Of a stretch of DNA of 64,000 bases, positions 43,200 through 53,275 are shown piece by piece. Numbering within the stretch: the stretch's first letter is position 1; each line of letters starts with the position of its first letter. The notes under the pieces are model-generated. The model was given only the letters and a program-made list of their open reading frames with translations. It searched no databases and had not been told where the DNA came from. Source of the stretch: Simplicispira sedimenti (GTDB lineage Bacteria > Pseudomonadota > Gammaproteobacteria > Burkholderiales > Burkholderiaceae_C); assembly GCF_022760965.1 (NCBI RefSeq), contig NZ_JAKVIJ010000012.1, forward strand, positions 1-64,000, written 5' to 3'. The position numbers and the translations under genes were made by a program.

Positions 43200-44444
43200 T
43201 CAGCGGTAGACCGGGAAGCGGCTGGTCAGCGCGTTGACCTTGGCGCGCACGGCGGCGATGTTGGCTTCGTCGCGCGGGTTGTCCAGCACATCGGCAATCA
43301 GGTGGGCCGTGGCGCGGGCTTCTTCTTCCTTGAAGCCACGCGTGGTCATGGCGGGGGTGCCGATGCGCACGCCGCTGGTCACCATCGGCTTTTCCGGGTC
43401 GTTGGGGATGGCGTTCTTGTTGATGGTCATGTGGGCGGCGCCCAGCACGGCCTCGGCTTCCTTGCCCGTGATGCCCTTGGCGCGCAGGTCCACCAGCATG
43501 ACGTGGCTTTGCGTGCCGCCGCTGACGATGCGCAGGCCGCGCTGGGTCAGCGTCTCGGCCACGACCTTGGCGTTCTTCACGACCTGTTCCTGGTAGGCCT
43601 TGAACTCGGGCGTGAGCGCTTCCTTGAAGGCCACGGCCTTGGCCGCGATCACGTGCATCAGCGGGCCGCCTTGCAGGCCGGGGAAGATGGCGCTGTTGAT
43701 GGCCTTCTCGTGCTCGGCCTTCATCAGGATGATGCCGCCGCGCGGGCCGCGCAGGCTCTTGTGCGTGGTGGAGGTCACCACGTCGGCGTGGGGCACGGGG
43801 TTGGGGTACACACCGGCGGCGATCAGACCGGCGTAGTGGGCCATGTCCACCATGAAGATGGCGCCGATTTCCTTGGCGACCTTGGCAAAGCGCTCGAAAT
43901 CGATGTGCAGGCTGTAGGCCGAGGCACCGGCCACGATCAGCTTGGGCTTGTGCTCACGCGCCTTGGCTTCCATCGCGTCGTAGTCGATTTCTTCCTTGGC
44001 GTTGAGGCCGTAGGAGACCACGTTGAACCACTTGCCCGACATGTTCAGCGGCATGCCGTGCGTGAGGTGGCCGCCTTCGGCCAGGCTCATGCCCATGATC
44101 GTATCGCCGGGCTTGAGGAAGGCCAGGAACACGGCCTCATTGGCGGAGGCGCCGCAATGCGGTTGCACGTTGGCGGCGTCGGCACCGAAGATCTTCTTCA
44201 CGCGGTCGATGGCCAGTTGCTCGGCCACATCGACATACTCGCAGCCGCCGTAGTAGCGCTTGCCGGGGTAGCCCTCGGCGTACTTGTTGGTCAGCTGCGT
44301 GCCCTGGGCCCACATGACGGCAGGCGAGGCGTAGTTTTCGCTGGCGATGAGTTCGATGTGCTCTTCCTGGCGCTTGTTTTCGGCCTGGATGGCGGCAAAG
44401 AGTTCGGGGTCGGTTTGTTCGACGAGGATGTTGCGGTCGTACAT
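43200..44444 (-). CDS. glyA: Serine hydroxymethyltransferase
   Basis: A 414-residue PLP enzyme converting serine and tetrahydrofolate to glycine and methylene-THF. It shows HIELIASENYASPAV, the PLP lysine in VVTSTTHKSLRGPRGG, and a typical C-terminal SGVRIGTPAMTTRGF. The start at 44444 gives normal length. About 240 bp separate it from the transglycosylase; I see no clear riboswitch there. Confidence 0.98.
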   Translation of the reverse strand: MYDRNILVEQTDPELFAAIQAENKRQEEHIELIASENYASPAVMWAQGTQLTNKYAEGYPGKRYYGGCEYVDVAEQLAIDRVKKIFGADAANVQPHCGASANEAVFLAFLKPGDTIMGMSLAEGGHLTHGMPLNMSGKWFNVVSYGLNAKEEIDYDAMEAKAREHKPKLIVAGASAYSLHIDFERFAKVAKEIGAIFMVDMAHYAGLIAAGVYPNPVPHADVVTSTTHKSLRGPRGGIILMKAEHEKAINSAIFPGLQGGPLMHVIAAKAVAFKEALTPEFKAYQEQVVKNAKVVAETLTQRGLRIVSGGTQSHVMLVDLRAKGITGKEAEAVLGAAHMTINKNAIPNDPEKPMVTSGVRIGTPAMTTRGFKEEEARATAHLIADVLDNPRDEANIAAVRAKVNALTSRFPVYR

Positions 44445-44684
44445 GGTGTTGGCAGTCCTATGAACTTGTGTCCCTTGAAACAAGGGCTGCCCAGGCGAAC
44501 GGCGGAACGCGCAACAGCGGTCGCTGGCCGCGCGGTACGCTCCCCGGTGGTTCACAGGAGGTTGCCCCTGCAGTTTTCCACGTCAGCGGCAGGCCCGGTG
44601 GGGGTCTGCGCCTATCGCCAGTTGCGTACCTTGCGAGTGTAACCGGAGCGCTGTTGGGCCGCCCAAAAGATCGCAAACAGGTTC

Positions 44685-45548
44685 TTACAGATCCGTGGCA
44701 GACAGCAAGGCCACTTTCTCGCCCAGACTGCTGGCGCCTGGTGCTGGGGATGCTGCAGCCGGGGCCGTCTTGGCAGGGGCCTGGGTGGCCAGTGTGGGCG
44801 GTGCCACGGCTTGTGTGGGCGGCACGGCCCGGCCCGTGGATGCGACCTGGCGCAGGCGGTAGTGTTCGGCCAGGACCTTTTCGGCGTAGCCGCCATCGTT
44901 CTGGGGGTCGGTGGCTCCGACGTAATAGGCCAGCCCACCCTGGACCGATCCGGCACGCGTGATGCAGTCCTGCAATACCTTCACGCCCACACGCAGATTC
45001 GTCACCGGATCGAAGGCGGCCAGGTGACCGCCCAGGGCTTCGTATTTGTCGGTGTGCACGCGCGTCATCACCTGCATCAGTCCTTGGGCGCCGACGGGGC
45101 TCTGGGCGAATGGGTTGAAACGTGACTCAATGGCCATCACGGCCAGGATCAGCGTCGGGTCGAGCTTGGCACGGGTGCCAATCTCGTAGGCCTCGGCCAC
45201 CAGCAAGCCCAAGGGCTCCGGCGCCACGCGGTATTTTTTGCTGAGCCAGTAGGCCACACGGGCCTGCTCCTGGGGCAGCTCCTTGGGGTTGACGGCCAGG
45301 GTTCGTTCGCTGGGTTCCTGCAAGTCATCTGCCGGAACGACCAATGATTCTTGGCGGGCCTGCAACCAGTCCATCAACTGCGCCTCGCCGGCCTGGCGCA
45401 AATCGGGCCGGGCGGTCAAGGTGATCGCGATGATGGCGACGGCCACGCCCAGAAGAGCAAAGCCGCTGTGGGTGATGTGCAGAAACCCCTGTGCCAGGGT
45501 GGCAGCCAAGGAACGAAGCCCGGAGACCAAGTTGTTTGTCGCTGTCAT
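44685..45548 (-). CDS. Lytic transglycosylase (SLT domain)
   Basis: A 287-residue exported or membrane-anchored peptidoglycan hydrolase. An N-terminal hydrophobic segment (about residues 27-46) anchors it. The SLT domain has LILAVMAIESRFNPFAQSP (catalytic Glu) and VGAQGLMQVMTRVH, followed by a GLAYYVG block. The last 60 residues are Pro/Ala-rich and low in complexity. An AAGGAA ribosome-binding site precedes the ATG at 45548. Confidence 0.88.
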   Translation of the reverse strand: MTATNNLVSGLRSLAATLAQGFLHITHSGFALLGVAVAIIAITLTARPDLRQAGEAQLMDWLQARQESLVVPADDLQEPSERTLAVNPKELPQEQARVAYWLSKKYRVAPEPLGLLVAEAYEIGTRAKLDPTLILAVMAIESRFNPFAQSPVGAQGLMQVMTRVHTDKYEALGGHLAAFDPVTNLRVGVKVLQDCITRAGSVQGGLAYYVGATDPQNDGGYAEKVLAEHYRLRQVASTGRAVPPTQAVAPPTLATQAPAKTAPAAASPAPGASSLGEKVALLSATDL

Positions 45549-46063
45549 AGCTTTCCTTTCTGGTGCGAACGCCATGCTGTGGTGGCCAGAGGCCATTCAT
45601 GGGCACAAGGTTTCGCCTGGATTGGTACGCCATCAAGTCCGGGCCATGGATATGGGGAAGGGCCCTGGAACTGACTTTGCCGATGTCGGCAGCGGTTCGG
45701 GTTACTACTGATGTTTCAGAAGCTGGCGGATTCTAGGAGGGCATTAAATGCCTAGTCAATACTAACAAATTGAAATTTAAGACATATAAATTCTTAAAAA
45801 GCTGTCAAAAATCACAGATTTGGACCGATTTCTCCTATGAGCGGGGCCGATACAGGTGCTGGTGTGCTGAATGGGGTGGAGTGCTGCATCCAATTTCAAT
45901 CGATGGGCATTCCGTGATTGACGGTCTGATTTGTGCTGGGGCGCGTTCTTTGATAAGGTGTGCTTGCCTCTTCGATGAAGGCATCGCCGAACGAAGCAAA
46001 GCCCGCTGCCAGTGCATGCAGTGCCAGCGCAGACAGAGTGCCGAGCTTCCAAGGCAACCCCCT
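45549..46063. other. Intergenic stretch without a convincing gene
   Basis: Between the transglycosylase and the DUF748 gene. Positions 45745-45830 are unusually AT-rich and may hold promoters for either side. Short open frames exist on both strands but none has a recognisable domain or good start. Confidence 0.4.
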
Positions 46064-46192
46064 GGGGGCAATCCCTTGCCCCCCGCGGTACGGACCACAT
46101 TCCTCCGTACCGCAAACCGATGGCAAAGACCGTTGTGTCAGCCGTCAAGCCCGGATGGGTGGCGCATGGCGCCGCTCCTCCGGGCTTTCTTG
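46064..46192 (+). ncRNA. Three consecutive perfect hairpins upstream of the DUF748 gene, possible structured RNA
   Basis: GGGGGCAA (46064-46071) pairs with TTGCCCCC (46076-46083); GCGGTACGGA (46085-46094) with TCCGTACCGC (46104-46113); AAGCCCGGA (46147-46155) with TCCGGGCTT (46179-46187), then TTCTTGTTTC. The last looks like a rho-independent terminator. The array ends 74 bp before the DUF748 start, so it could be a small RNA or a regulatory leader with an attenuator. No Rfam family is recognised. Confidence 0.35.
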
Positions 46193-46265
46193 TTTCAACC
46201 GGTTGCCGAGGCAGCGCCAAAGTCTGCTCCAATCGCGCCATCGTCTTGCCGTGCCAACGGACCCC

Positions 46266-49200
46266 ATGAAGCGTTCCCTGACCTTGCCATTTGTCCGTTT
46301 GTTGTCGTCTTCCCAAGGGAATGCCTGGCGGCGCAGGCTCCAGATGGCCGCCGGGGCGCTGTTGCTGGTTTTGCTGGCGCTCTGGTTGGCGGTGCCGCCG
46401 CTGGTTCATGCCCGTGCGCAGCAGGCATTGAGCGACCTGCTGGGGCGCCAGGTGACCATGGGTCGCTTGCAGTTCCTGCCCTGGTCGCTGGAGATCACCC
46501 TGCAGGATCTGAGTGTGGCGGGTCGGGACGGTGCCGCGCCGCAATTGCAGGTGGCGCGCATCCATGTGGATCTGGAGATGCAGTCCTTGCTGCGCAGGGC
46601 GCCGGTGATCGATGCGCTGGAGGTGGATGCCCCCATCCTGCGTGTCACCCAGCTCGCACCTGGGCAGACCGATCTCGACGATGTGGTGCACAGGTTGAAC
46701 CAGCCTGGGCCTGAGGGGGCTCAGCCCCAGGGCTTTGCCCTCTACAACATTGCCTTGCAAGGGGGCTCGGTCGATTTTGAGGACCGTACCGTGGGGCAAA
46801 CCCATGAGGTGCGGGACATTACCTTTTCGCTCCCCTTCTTGAGCAACCTGAGTGCACAGCGTGCCGTCAAGGTACAGCCCAGGCTGGCCTTGCGCATCGG
46901 GAACAGTGTGTTCGATTCGGCGGCGCAGGCCATGCCCTTCGTGGAAAGCCATCGGACCGACGCCGTGCTGCGGTTCGACGGACTGGATCTGGCGCCCTAC
47001 AAGAACTATCTTCCTGCAGGCCTGCCCTTGACCCTCGCTTCAGGCACCTTGGATGCGGACTTGCGCATTGCTTTTGAGCAAAAGCCCCGGCCCATGGTCC
47101 AAATCAGTGGGGCGCTGGGCCTGAAGAAGCTGAGTTTGCACGACAGTCAACAGCATGAACGGCTGTCCTTGGACGCCCTGCAGGTGCAGGTGGCGGATTT
47201 CCAGCCCTTGCTGCGCATGCTGCGTGTGGATTCCGTGGTGCTGACCGCGCCCCAGGCGCACCTGCGCCGCAATCGCGCTGGTCAGTGGGATTGGGGGACT
47301 CAGACCGCGCTGGCCTTGCCCCCGCCATCGGCAGGCAAGGTGCAGCAGGCTGAGCCAGCGGCTGGTGGATGGAAGCTGTCCCTGGGCCGGTTTGCCGCAC
47401 AGGGTGGATCGCTGCGATGGGAGGACGACAGTGTCCCGGGTGGCGCAAGACTGGCAGTGCAGGATCTGGTGCTGCAGGCGTCAGCCCTGTCCTTTCCAGC
47501 CACGGCACCCATGCAATGGGCCGGCAGCATGGCGATGGCCCCGCTGGATGGCGAAGGCAAGCAAGGCACGGCCCAGGCCGTTGTGCCGGCCACCCTGGCT
47601 TTTGCGGGTGCGGGTACGCCGCAGGAGGGGCGTACCGCGCTCTCGGTACGCAGCCTGCCACTGGAGTGGGGCGCCCCGTACTTGAGTGCCTGGTTCACGC
47701 CCAGGCTCTCGGGGGTGGTTGAAACCGATGCCGGGCTGGCCTGGAACGGGGGCGCCTGGGTGGCCCAGGTGGCCCGATTGGGGCTGGATGGGGCCAGATT
47801 GTCCTGCGTAGTCGCGGCAGACTGTTCCGAGGTCGAGGCCATGCGCAGCGTGCTGCGCGATCGGCGCACCCTGGCAGACCTCCAGCGCCTGGAGGTCGAG
47901 GATATGCGTGTCGATGGTGCACGCCATGCGGTGCAGATCGGGCGGATGGCGCTGGCCCAGCCGCGTGTGCGGGTAGAGCGGGATGCGCGTGGGCAATGGA
48001 TGGTGGATCGCTGGCTGCGCGCGGCGCAGACCGCACCTCCGCCTGAGTCCGCTGCCGCCCCAGCGGTGAAGCCCTGGTCGCTGGTGCTGGGCCGCATGGA
48101 ACTCGATGGCGGCGTTGTCTTGTTGAACGATGCTGCCCTCGGCCAGCGCGTATCGCTGGCGGCTACGGATGTGCGGGTGAGGCTGCAGGACTTTGCGCCT
48201 GCAGCGCCTGGCGCACGGCCCGCCGCCCTGACCTTGTCGGCCCGGCTGGGCGCCGGCCAGGCCGATCCCGGGCGACTGGAGTACGAAGGCGGCCTGGGCG
48301 TCATGCCTTTGCAGGTGCAGGGGCGGGTGGCAGCGCGGCATCTTCCCTTGCACGCGATGGCACCGTATGTTCAAGGTGGGCTGCGCGCGCGAGTGGGCAG
48401 GGCGGATGCCAGCTTTGTGGGGCAGGTGCAGGTGCGGCAGACCGAACCCGGCCTGCAATGGGCGGTGCAAGGGGATGCGGCCTTGGACGATGTGCGCGTA
48501 CGCCTGGCTTCTGTGGCCCCCTCGGAGGCCGATGAAGGGCAGGAAACACTCCTGCTGCAAACGCAGGAGGATGGGGACGTCTTGCAATGGCGGTCGCTGG
48601 GAATGCGAGGCATCGACGCCGCACAGCCAGCGGGTGGACCGCTGACCTTGTCGGTCCGCGAATCGGCACTGAGCGATTTCTTTGCCCGCATCGTTGTGCA
48701 GTCCGACGGTCGCCTGAACCTGCAGGACCTGATGGGCCCGGCGACCAACGCGCCAGAGAACACTACCGCTGCCGCAGCGGAGCAAGCGCCCCAGGCGCCG
48801 CAAATTCGCTTCGGGCCCATCAGCCTGACGGGGGGGCGGGTGCATTTCACGGACCATTTCGTGCGACCCCAGTATTCAGCACAGCTCAGTGGCCTCACGG
48901 GACGTTTGGGCGCCATTACTTCAGCCCCCACCGAGGGTGGGGCACCGCCCGCCATGGCCGAGCTGGAGCTGCGCGGCAAGGCCGAGGGCACCGCATCGCT
49001 GGAGATCCTGGGCAAGCTCAATCCCCTGGCCCAGCCCGTGGCGCTGGATATCCAAGGGCGTATGCAGGGGCTGGAACTGTCTCCGCTCACGCCCTACGCC
49101 ATCAAATATGCAGGCCATGGCATTGAGCGTGGCAAGCTCAACATGGAGGTCAGCTACCGTGTCCAGCCCGATGGGCAGCTCAGCGCCCAGAACAAGCTGG

Positions 49201-50000
49201 TGCTGCACCAGCTGGTCTTTGGCGAAGAGGTTGCGAATGCCCCCAGAAGCCTGCCGGTGCGGCTGGCCGTGGCCTTGCTGGCCGATCGCAATGGGGTGAT
49301 CGATGTGGACCTGCCGATCAGCGGATCGCTCAATGACCCCGAGTTTCGCGTCGGTCCGGTGATCTTCAAGCTGCTGGGCAACCTGATTCTGAAGGCCGTG
49401 ACAGCGCCTTTCTCGCTGCTTGCAGGCCTGGGTGGTGGTGACGCGGAACAGGGCTTTGTGCCGTTTTCCGAAGGCAGTGCGGCATTGGACGCGACCGCGC
49501 GTGCCTCCTTGGACAAGGTGGTCCAGGCGCTGGAGCAGCGCCCAGCGCTCCAACTCACCGTGGTGGGCCAGGCCAGCCTGCAGACCGAGCGTGAGGCCTG
49601 GAAGCGCGCACAGCTGGAGCAGGTGCTCCTGGCCCAAAAGCGCCGCATGGCGGCACCCGGCGGTACATCAGGGGCCGTGCCAGAGGCGCCGATCCGTGCC
49701 GAGGAGTATCCGGCCCTGCTCAAGGAGGTGTACCGCCGCGCCGACATTCCCAAGCCGCGCAACCTGGTCGGGCTGGCCAAAGACCTGCCCGAGAGCGAGA
49801 TGCAGGCGCTGCTGCTGGCGAACATTGCCGTGCCCGATACGGCGATGCACGACCTGGCATTGGCACGGGCAGTGGCGGTGCGCGACTACCTGCTGGAGCG
49901 GCGCATGCCGCCCGAGCGATTGTTCCTGGGGGCGGTGCGACTGTCGTCCGGGCAGGAAGGCTGGACCCCCCGTGCCGAACTGGGTTTGGGCATGCGTTGA
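46266..50000 (+). CDS. Large DUF748 / AsmA-like inner-membrane protein
   Basis: A 1244-residue protein anchored by one N-terminal helix (about residues 27-45), with a long beta-rich periplasmic part. Repeated AsmA-like segments (for example LGRQVTMGRLQFLPWSLEIT and DLDLAP-type strands) and the name-giving DUF748 regions fill residues 60-1080. The C-terminal region (FVPFSEGSAALDATARASLD) looks like an OmpA-type domain. AsmA-like and TamB-like proteins move lipids toward the outer membrane; that is the best current guess here. The ATG at 46266 is chosen because it begins right before the anchor; the frame stays open further upstream. Confidence 0.82.
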   Translation: MKRSLTLPFVRLLSSSQGNAWRRRLQMAAGALLLVLLALWLAVPPLVHARAQQALSDLLGRQVTMGRLQFLPWSLEITLQDLSVAGRDGAAPQLQVARIHVDLEMQSLLRRAPVIDALEVDAPILRVTQLAPGQTDLDDVVHRLNQPGPEGAQPQGFALYNIALQGGSVDFEDRTVGQTHEVRDITFSLPFLSNLSAQRAVKVQPRLALRIGNSVFDSAAQAMPFVESHRTDAVLRFDGLDLAPYKNYLPAGLPLTLASGTLDADLRIAFEQKPRPMVQISGALGLKKLSLHDSQQHERLSLDALQVQVADFQPLLRMLRVDSVVLTAPQAHLRRNRAGQWDWGTQTALALPPPSAGKVQQAEPAAGGWKLSLGRFAAQGGSLRWEDDSVPGGARLAVQDLVLQASALSFPATAPMQWAGSMAMAPLDGEGKQGTAQAVVPATLAFAGAGTPQEGRTALSVRSLPLEWGAPYLSAWFTPRLSGVVETDAGLAWNGGAWVAQVARLGLDGARLSCVVAADCSEVEAMRSVLRDRRTLADLQRLEVEDMRVDGARHAVQIGRMALAQPRVRVERDARGQWMVDRWLRAAQTAPPPESAAAPAVKPWSLVLGRMELDGGVVLLNDAALGQRVSLAATDVRVRLQDFAPAAPGARPAALTLSARLGAGQADPGRLEYEGGLGVMPLQVQGRVAARHLPLHAMAPYVQGGLRARVGRADASFVGQVQVRQTEPGLQWAVQGDAALDDVRVRLASVAPSEADEGQETLLLQTQEDGDVLQWRSLGMRGIDAAQPAGGPLTLSVRESALSDFFARIVVQSDGRLNLQDLMGPATNAPENTTAAAAEQAPQAPQIRFGPISLTGGRVHFTDHFVRPQYSAQLSGLTGRLGAITSAPTEGGAPPAMAELELRGKAEGTASLEILGKLNPLAQPVALDIQGRMQGLELSPLTPYAIKYAGHGIERGKLNMEVSYRVQPDGQLSAQNKLVLHQLVFGEEVANAPRSLPVRLAVALLADRNGVIDVDLPISGSLNDPEFRVGPVIFKLLGNLILKAVTAPFSLLAGLGGGDAEQGFVPFSEGSAALDATARASLDKVVQALEQRPALQLTVVGQASLQTEREAWKRAQLEQVLLAQKRRMAAPGGTSGAVPEAPIRAEEYPALLKEVYRRADIPKPRNLVGLAKDLPESEMQALLLANIAVPDTAMHDLALARAVAVRDYLLERRMPPERLFLGAVRLSSGQEGWTPRAELGLGMR

Positions 50001-50124
50001 GAGCCTTCTGATGGGTTTTGTCCAAATACCGGCGAAAATACCCCCTTTGCGCGTTCACCATTGACTGGCCAGACGCGCGTGCTGCGCACCGGGATGAGTC
50101 GGTGCGCCTGTTTCCAAAAAATCC

Positions 50125-52839
50125 ATGTTTCCACTTTTTTCCCGCAGCAAGATGTCCGACGCACCTGAAACCACTCCGGCTCCGGCCAAGGCTCCCGAAG
50201 CCCATCCGTTGGACGCCATGACCGGTGGCGCCTTTTCTGCAGCGACCTCGGGCGAGCGTGCTGCGCGCATCCGTGAATGGCTGGCGACCACGCCCACCCC
50301 GGAGCAATTGCAAGAGGTGTTCAAGGAGCTGAGCGCTCGCGACAAGGGGGCTGCCCGTGCCGTGCGCGAGCGCCTGGACGAGATCCGTCGCGCCCGCAAC
50401 CAGGAATCGATCGCCGCTGAATGGGCCGAAAAGGCCCGTGCCTTGCTGGCAGCGCCCCGCCTGAACATTGCCGACGCATTGGCATGGCAGCGCGACGCGG
50501 CCAAGGCCGGTGCACCGCTGTCGCGCGAACCCCTGTCGCTGCTCAAGGCAGAGCTCGCCGATCGCGTCAAGGTGATCGAGGATCTGCAGCACCGCGTACA
50601 GGTCCAGCGCGAAGCGGCCGTGCTGCTGGCCCAGCGCATCGAGGTGCTCTCTACCAAATCCTGGCGCGATGCCCAGGCGGCGCAGGAACTGCTCAGCACC
50701 GATGTGGCGCGTTGGCAGGAGCAGGCCCAGGCCCTGAGTTCCGACGCCAACTGGCCCAGCGTGGAGACACGTTTCCCGCCTTTGCTCGACGCCTCGCGCG
50801 CCCAATTGCTGGTGGTGTGGGAAGCTTTCAACTCTGCGCTGGCGCAGGCGGTGGCGGCCGCGTCTGACGAGCAGGCGCCGCTGCCCCCCGTGCCCGTATG
50901 GGCCGATGAGCTACGCCAGGCGCGTGGTCTGCCGGCGCAGGCCGAGGCCGTCGTCATCGACAAGCCCCCACGCCCAGCCCGGCCCAAGACGGATCCGCAG
51001 GTGCTGGCTCAGGCCGCTCAGGCAGTGGAAGAAGCCCTGCGGCACTTGGAGCAAGAGACTGCCCAAGGCCACGGCAAGGCCAGTGCCGGTGCCGCATCGG
51101 CCCTGCGCGCGGTGCTCAAGACCCAGGGGCGCCATATCGACCATGCCCTGGAGCAACGGGTGCACGCCGCCCTGGTGGCAGCGGGTGAACTGGAAGGCTG
51201 GCAGCGCTGGAGCGCAGACCAGGTGCGCGAAGACCTGATCGCCAAGGCCCAGGCCCTGCTGCAACGCCCTGAGGGCCAGGCCCTGGGCGGCCGCAAGATC
51301 CAGGAGTCGCTGCGCCAGCTGCGCGAACAATGGAAGCATGCCGACCAAGGTGGCGCGCCCAACCATGCCCTGTGGAAGAAATTTGACGAGGCCTGCAATG
51401 CGGCCCACAAGGTGGTTGAGGTCTGGCTGGAAAAGCTGCGCACCGAAACGGCCGCGCACAAGGCGCAACGTCTGGCGCTGATCGAGGAAGTCCGCGCCTG
51501 GGCCGTTGAACACGCCAACGGGGGCGACTGGAAGGCCGTGCAACGTGCGCTGTTCCAGTTTGCCGAGCGTTGGCGCGAGAGCGGCCATGTGGGCGAAAAA
51601 GTCTATGCCGAACTCCAGCCGCAGTGGAAGCAGGCCCTGGCATCCGCCAGCGCACCGCTGGAGCAGGCACAGGCCGCCAGCCTGGCACGCCGCCAGGCCA
51701 TGATCGACGAAGCCGCCCAATTGGGCGCTGCACCCAGCCTGCGCATTGACGCGATCAAGGCCCTGCAGCAACGCTGGCAGGCCGAGGCACACAGCGTTCC
51801 CATGGACCGGCGCCAGGAGCAGAAGCTCTGGGATGCTTTCCGCAAGCCCATTGACGAGGCCTTCAACCGCAAGAGCGCCGAGCGTGAACGCGGTGCGACG
51901 CAGGCCAGCGCGCATGATCGCGCCGTGCTGGAAGCCGCCAAGGCCCTGGAGGCTGCCAATGCCGGGGGTAATGCGCAGCAAATCCGCAGCGCCATGGCAG
52001 CGCTGGAAGCGGCCCTGCGCGGCCAGGCACAGGCGGCCCGTGAAGCCGAAGCAGCCGCATCGGCGGCTGCGCCGGCCGATGCGGCGGTGGCAACCCAGGA
52101 GCCCGTGGCCGATGAGCCACCTGCCGAGGGTGGGGATGCAGGCGAGGCGCCTGCTGCCCCCGCTCCCAAGCCTGCGGCACGCCCGGTGGTGGCGGTGCGT
52201 GGGGACGATCGCCCTGGCATGAAGAAGGAAGCCCCGGCCGCTGCCACGCGTGGCGCAAGGCCCGGCGAGCGCCGTGATGCACGCCCTGGCCGCGATGCGG
52301 GTCGGCCCGACGCCCGTGGCCCGCGCGACGACATGCGCACTGGCGGCCGCTTTGCAGACCGCCGCCCTGAAGAGCGTGGCCCGCGCCTGGGTGATGCTGC
52401 ATTCCGGGCTCAGCGCGAGGCGCTGGAGCACGCCCAGCAGGCGCTCAAGAAGCTGGCCGCCCAGGCCCATGGTGAAGCGCTCACGCAGCTGCTGACCGCC
52501 TGGGAAAAGCGCGACGGCAGCCTGGTGCCATCGGCCCAGGAACTGGGTGGTCGTGTCCAGCCCGCTGTGCGCTCGGCCTGGGTGCAGGCCCTGGCAGGTG
52601 CGCCTGCGGGAGATGCCGCACAGGCACTGCTGCGCCTGGAGATCGCTGCCGAGGTGCCCACGCCGGCCGAACAACTGTCGGATCGGCGCATGCTGCAGTT
52701 GCAACTGCTCACCCGCCGCAACGACCCTGCTCCCGCAGAAACCTGGGGTCAGGATGCCGCGCGTGTGCTGGGTAGCGCCAGCGATGCAGCCAGCGCCCGC
52801 CGCCTGCAAAACGTGCTGAAGGCGCTGTTGCGCAAGTGA
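50125..52839 (+). CDS. DUF349 domain protein
   Basis: A 904-residue, mostly helical cytoplasmic protein with repeated DUF349 modules (for example LRQLREQWKHADQGGAPNHA and ALQQRWQAEAHSVPMDRRQE). The last 200 residues contain a low-complexity segment rich in Ala, Pro, Arg and Asp (about residues 655-760). DUF349 proteins have been linked to ribosome-associated stress factors in some bacteria; the precise role is unknown. It follows the DUF748 gene by 124 bp, and a terminator and tRNA genes lie downstream. Confidence 0.82.
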   Translation: MFPLFSRSKMSDAPETTPAPAKAPEAHPLDAMTGGAFSAATSGERAARIREWLATTPTPEQLQEVFKELSARDKGAARAVRERLDEIRRARNQESIAAEWAEKARALLAAPRLNIADALAWQRDAAKAGAPLSREPLSLLKAELADRVKVIEDLQHRVQVQREAAVLLAQRIEVLSTKSWRDAQAAQELLSTDVARWQEQAQALSSDANWPSVETRFPPLLDASRAQLLVVWEAFNSALAQAVAAASDEQAPLPPVPVWADELRQARGLPAQAEAVVIDKPPRPARPKTDPQVLAQAAQAVEEALRHLEQETAQGHGKASAGAASALRAVLKTQGRHIDHALEQRVHAALVAAGELEGWQRWSADQVREDLIAKAQALLQRPEGQALGGRKIQESLRQLREQWKHADQGGAPNHALWKKFDEACNAAHKVVEVWLEKLRTETAAHKAQRLALIEEVRAWAVEHANGGDWKAVQRALFQFAERWRESGHVGEKVYAELQPQWKQALASASAPLEQAQAASLARRQAMIDEAAQLGAAPSLRIDAIKALQQRWQAEAHSVPMDRRQEQKLWDAFRKPIDEAFNRKSAERERGATQASAHDRAVLEAAKALEAANAGGNAQQIRSAMAALEAALRGQAQAAREAEAAASAAAPADAAVATQEPVADEPPAEGGDAGEAPAAPAPKPAARPVVAVRGDDRPGMKKEAPAAATRGARPGERRDARPGRDAGRPDARGPRDDMRTGGRFADRRPEERGPRLGDAAFRAQREALEHAQQALKKLAAQAHGEALTQLLTAWEKRDGSLVPSAQELGGRVQPAVRSAWVQALAGAPAGDAAQALLRLEIAAEVPTPAEQLSDRRMLQLQLLTRRNDPAPAETWGQDAARVLGSASDAASARRLQNVLKALLRK

Positions 52840-52930
52840 TGTGTGGGGCCTGACCCGCTGGCCTTGTGCGGCGGGTTGTGTCTGCGCACTGTGTGAACAG
52901 GGCAGAGTGGGCACGAGGCCTTGAGAAATG

Positions 52931-52963
52931 AAAAAGGCCGTTGCGAATGCAACGGCCTTTTTT
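52931..52963 (-). terminator. Terminator after tRNA-Leu copy 1
   Basis: 52931-52944 pairs perfectly with 52949-52962 (14 bp, loop GAAT), with T-runs on both strands. It ends the first tRNA-Leu transcript on the minus strand and could also act on the + strand behind the DUF349 gene. Confidence 0.85.
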
Positions 52964-52967
52964 GTTT

Positions 52968-53052
<85 letters not shown>

Positions 53053-53122
53053 ATTTCAGGAATTTCAAATTGTATAGCAAGAAAGCGCCTTCCTGAAATC
53101 GTTTGTGCTTTTTTGTTTTGAA

Positions 53123-53147
53123 AAAAGCCGCTGAAGCAGCGGCTTTT
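53123..53147 (-). terminator. Terminator after tRNA-Leu copy 2
   Basis: AAAAGCCGCT (53123-53132) pairs with AGCGGCTTTT (53138-53147) around a 5-nt loop; on the minus strand a T-run follows. It ends the second tRNA-Leu transcript and separates the two tRNA genes. Confidence 0.8.
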
Positions 53148-53156
53148 CGTTAAACT

Positions 53157-53241
<85 letters not shown>

Positions 53242-53275
53242 ATTTCAGGAAAGACTTAGATTGTATAACAAAAAA

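Noticed and set aside
44445..44684. A riboswitch (glycine or folate type) before glyA
   Set aside because: The 240-bp gap has no recognisable conserved core for either class.
50911..52914. A 667-codon minus-strand open frame opposite the DUF349 gene
   Set aside because: No domain or plausible start; the + strand frame has the DUF349 repeats and expected codon use.
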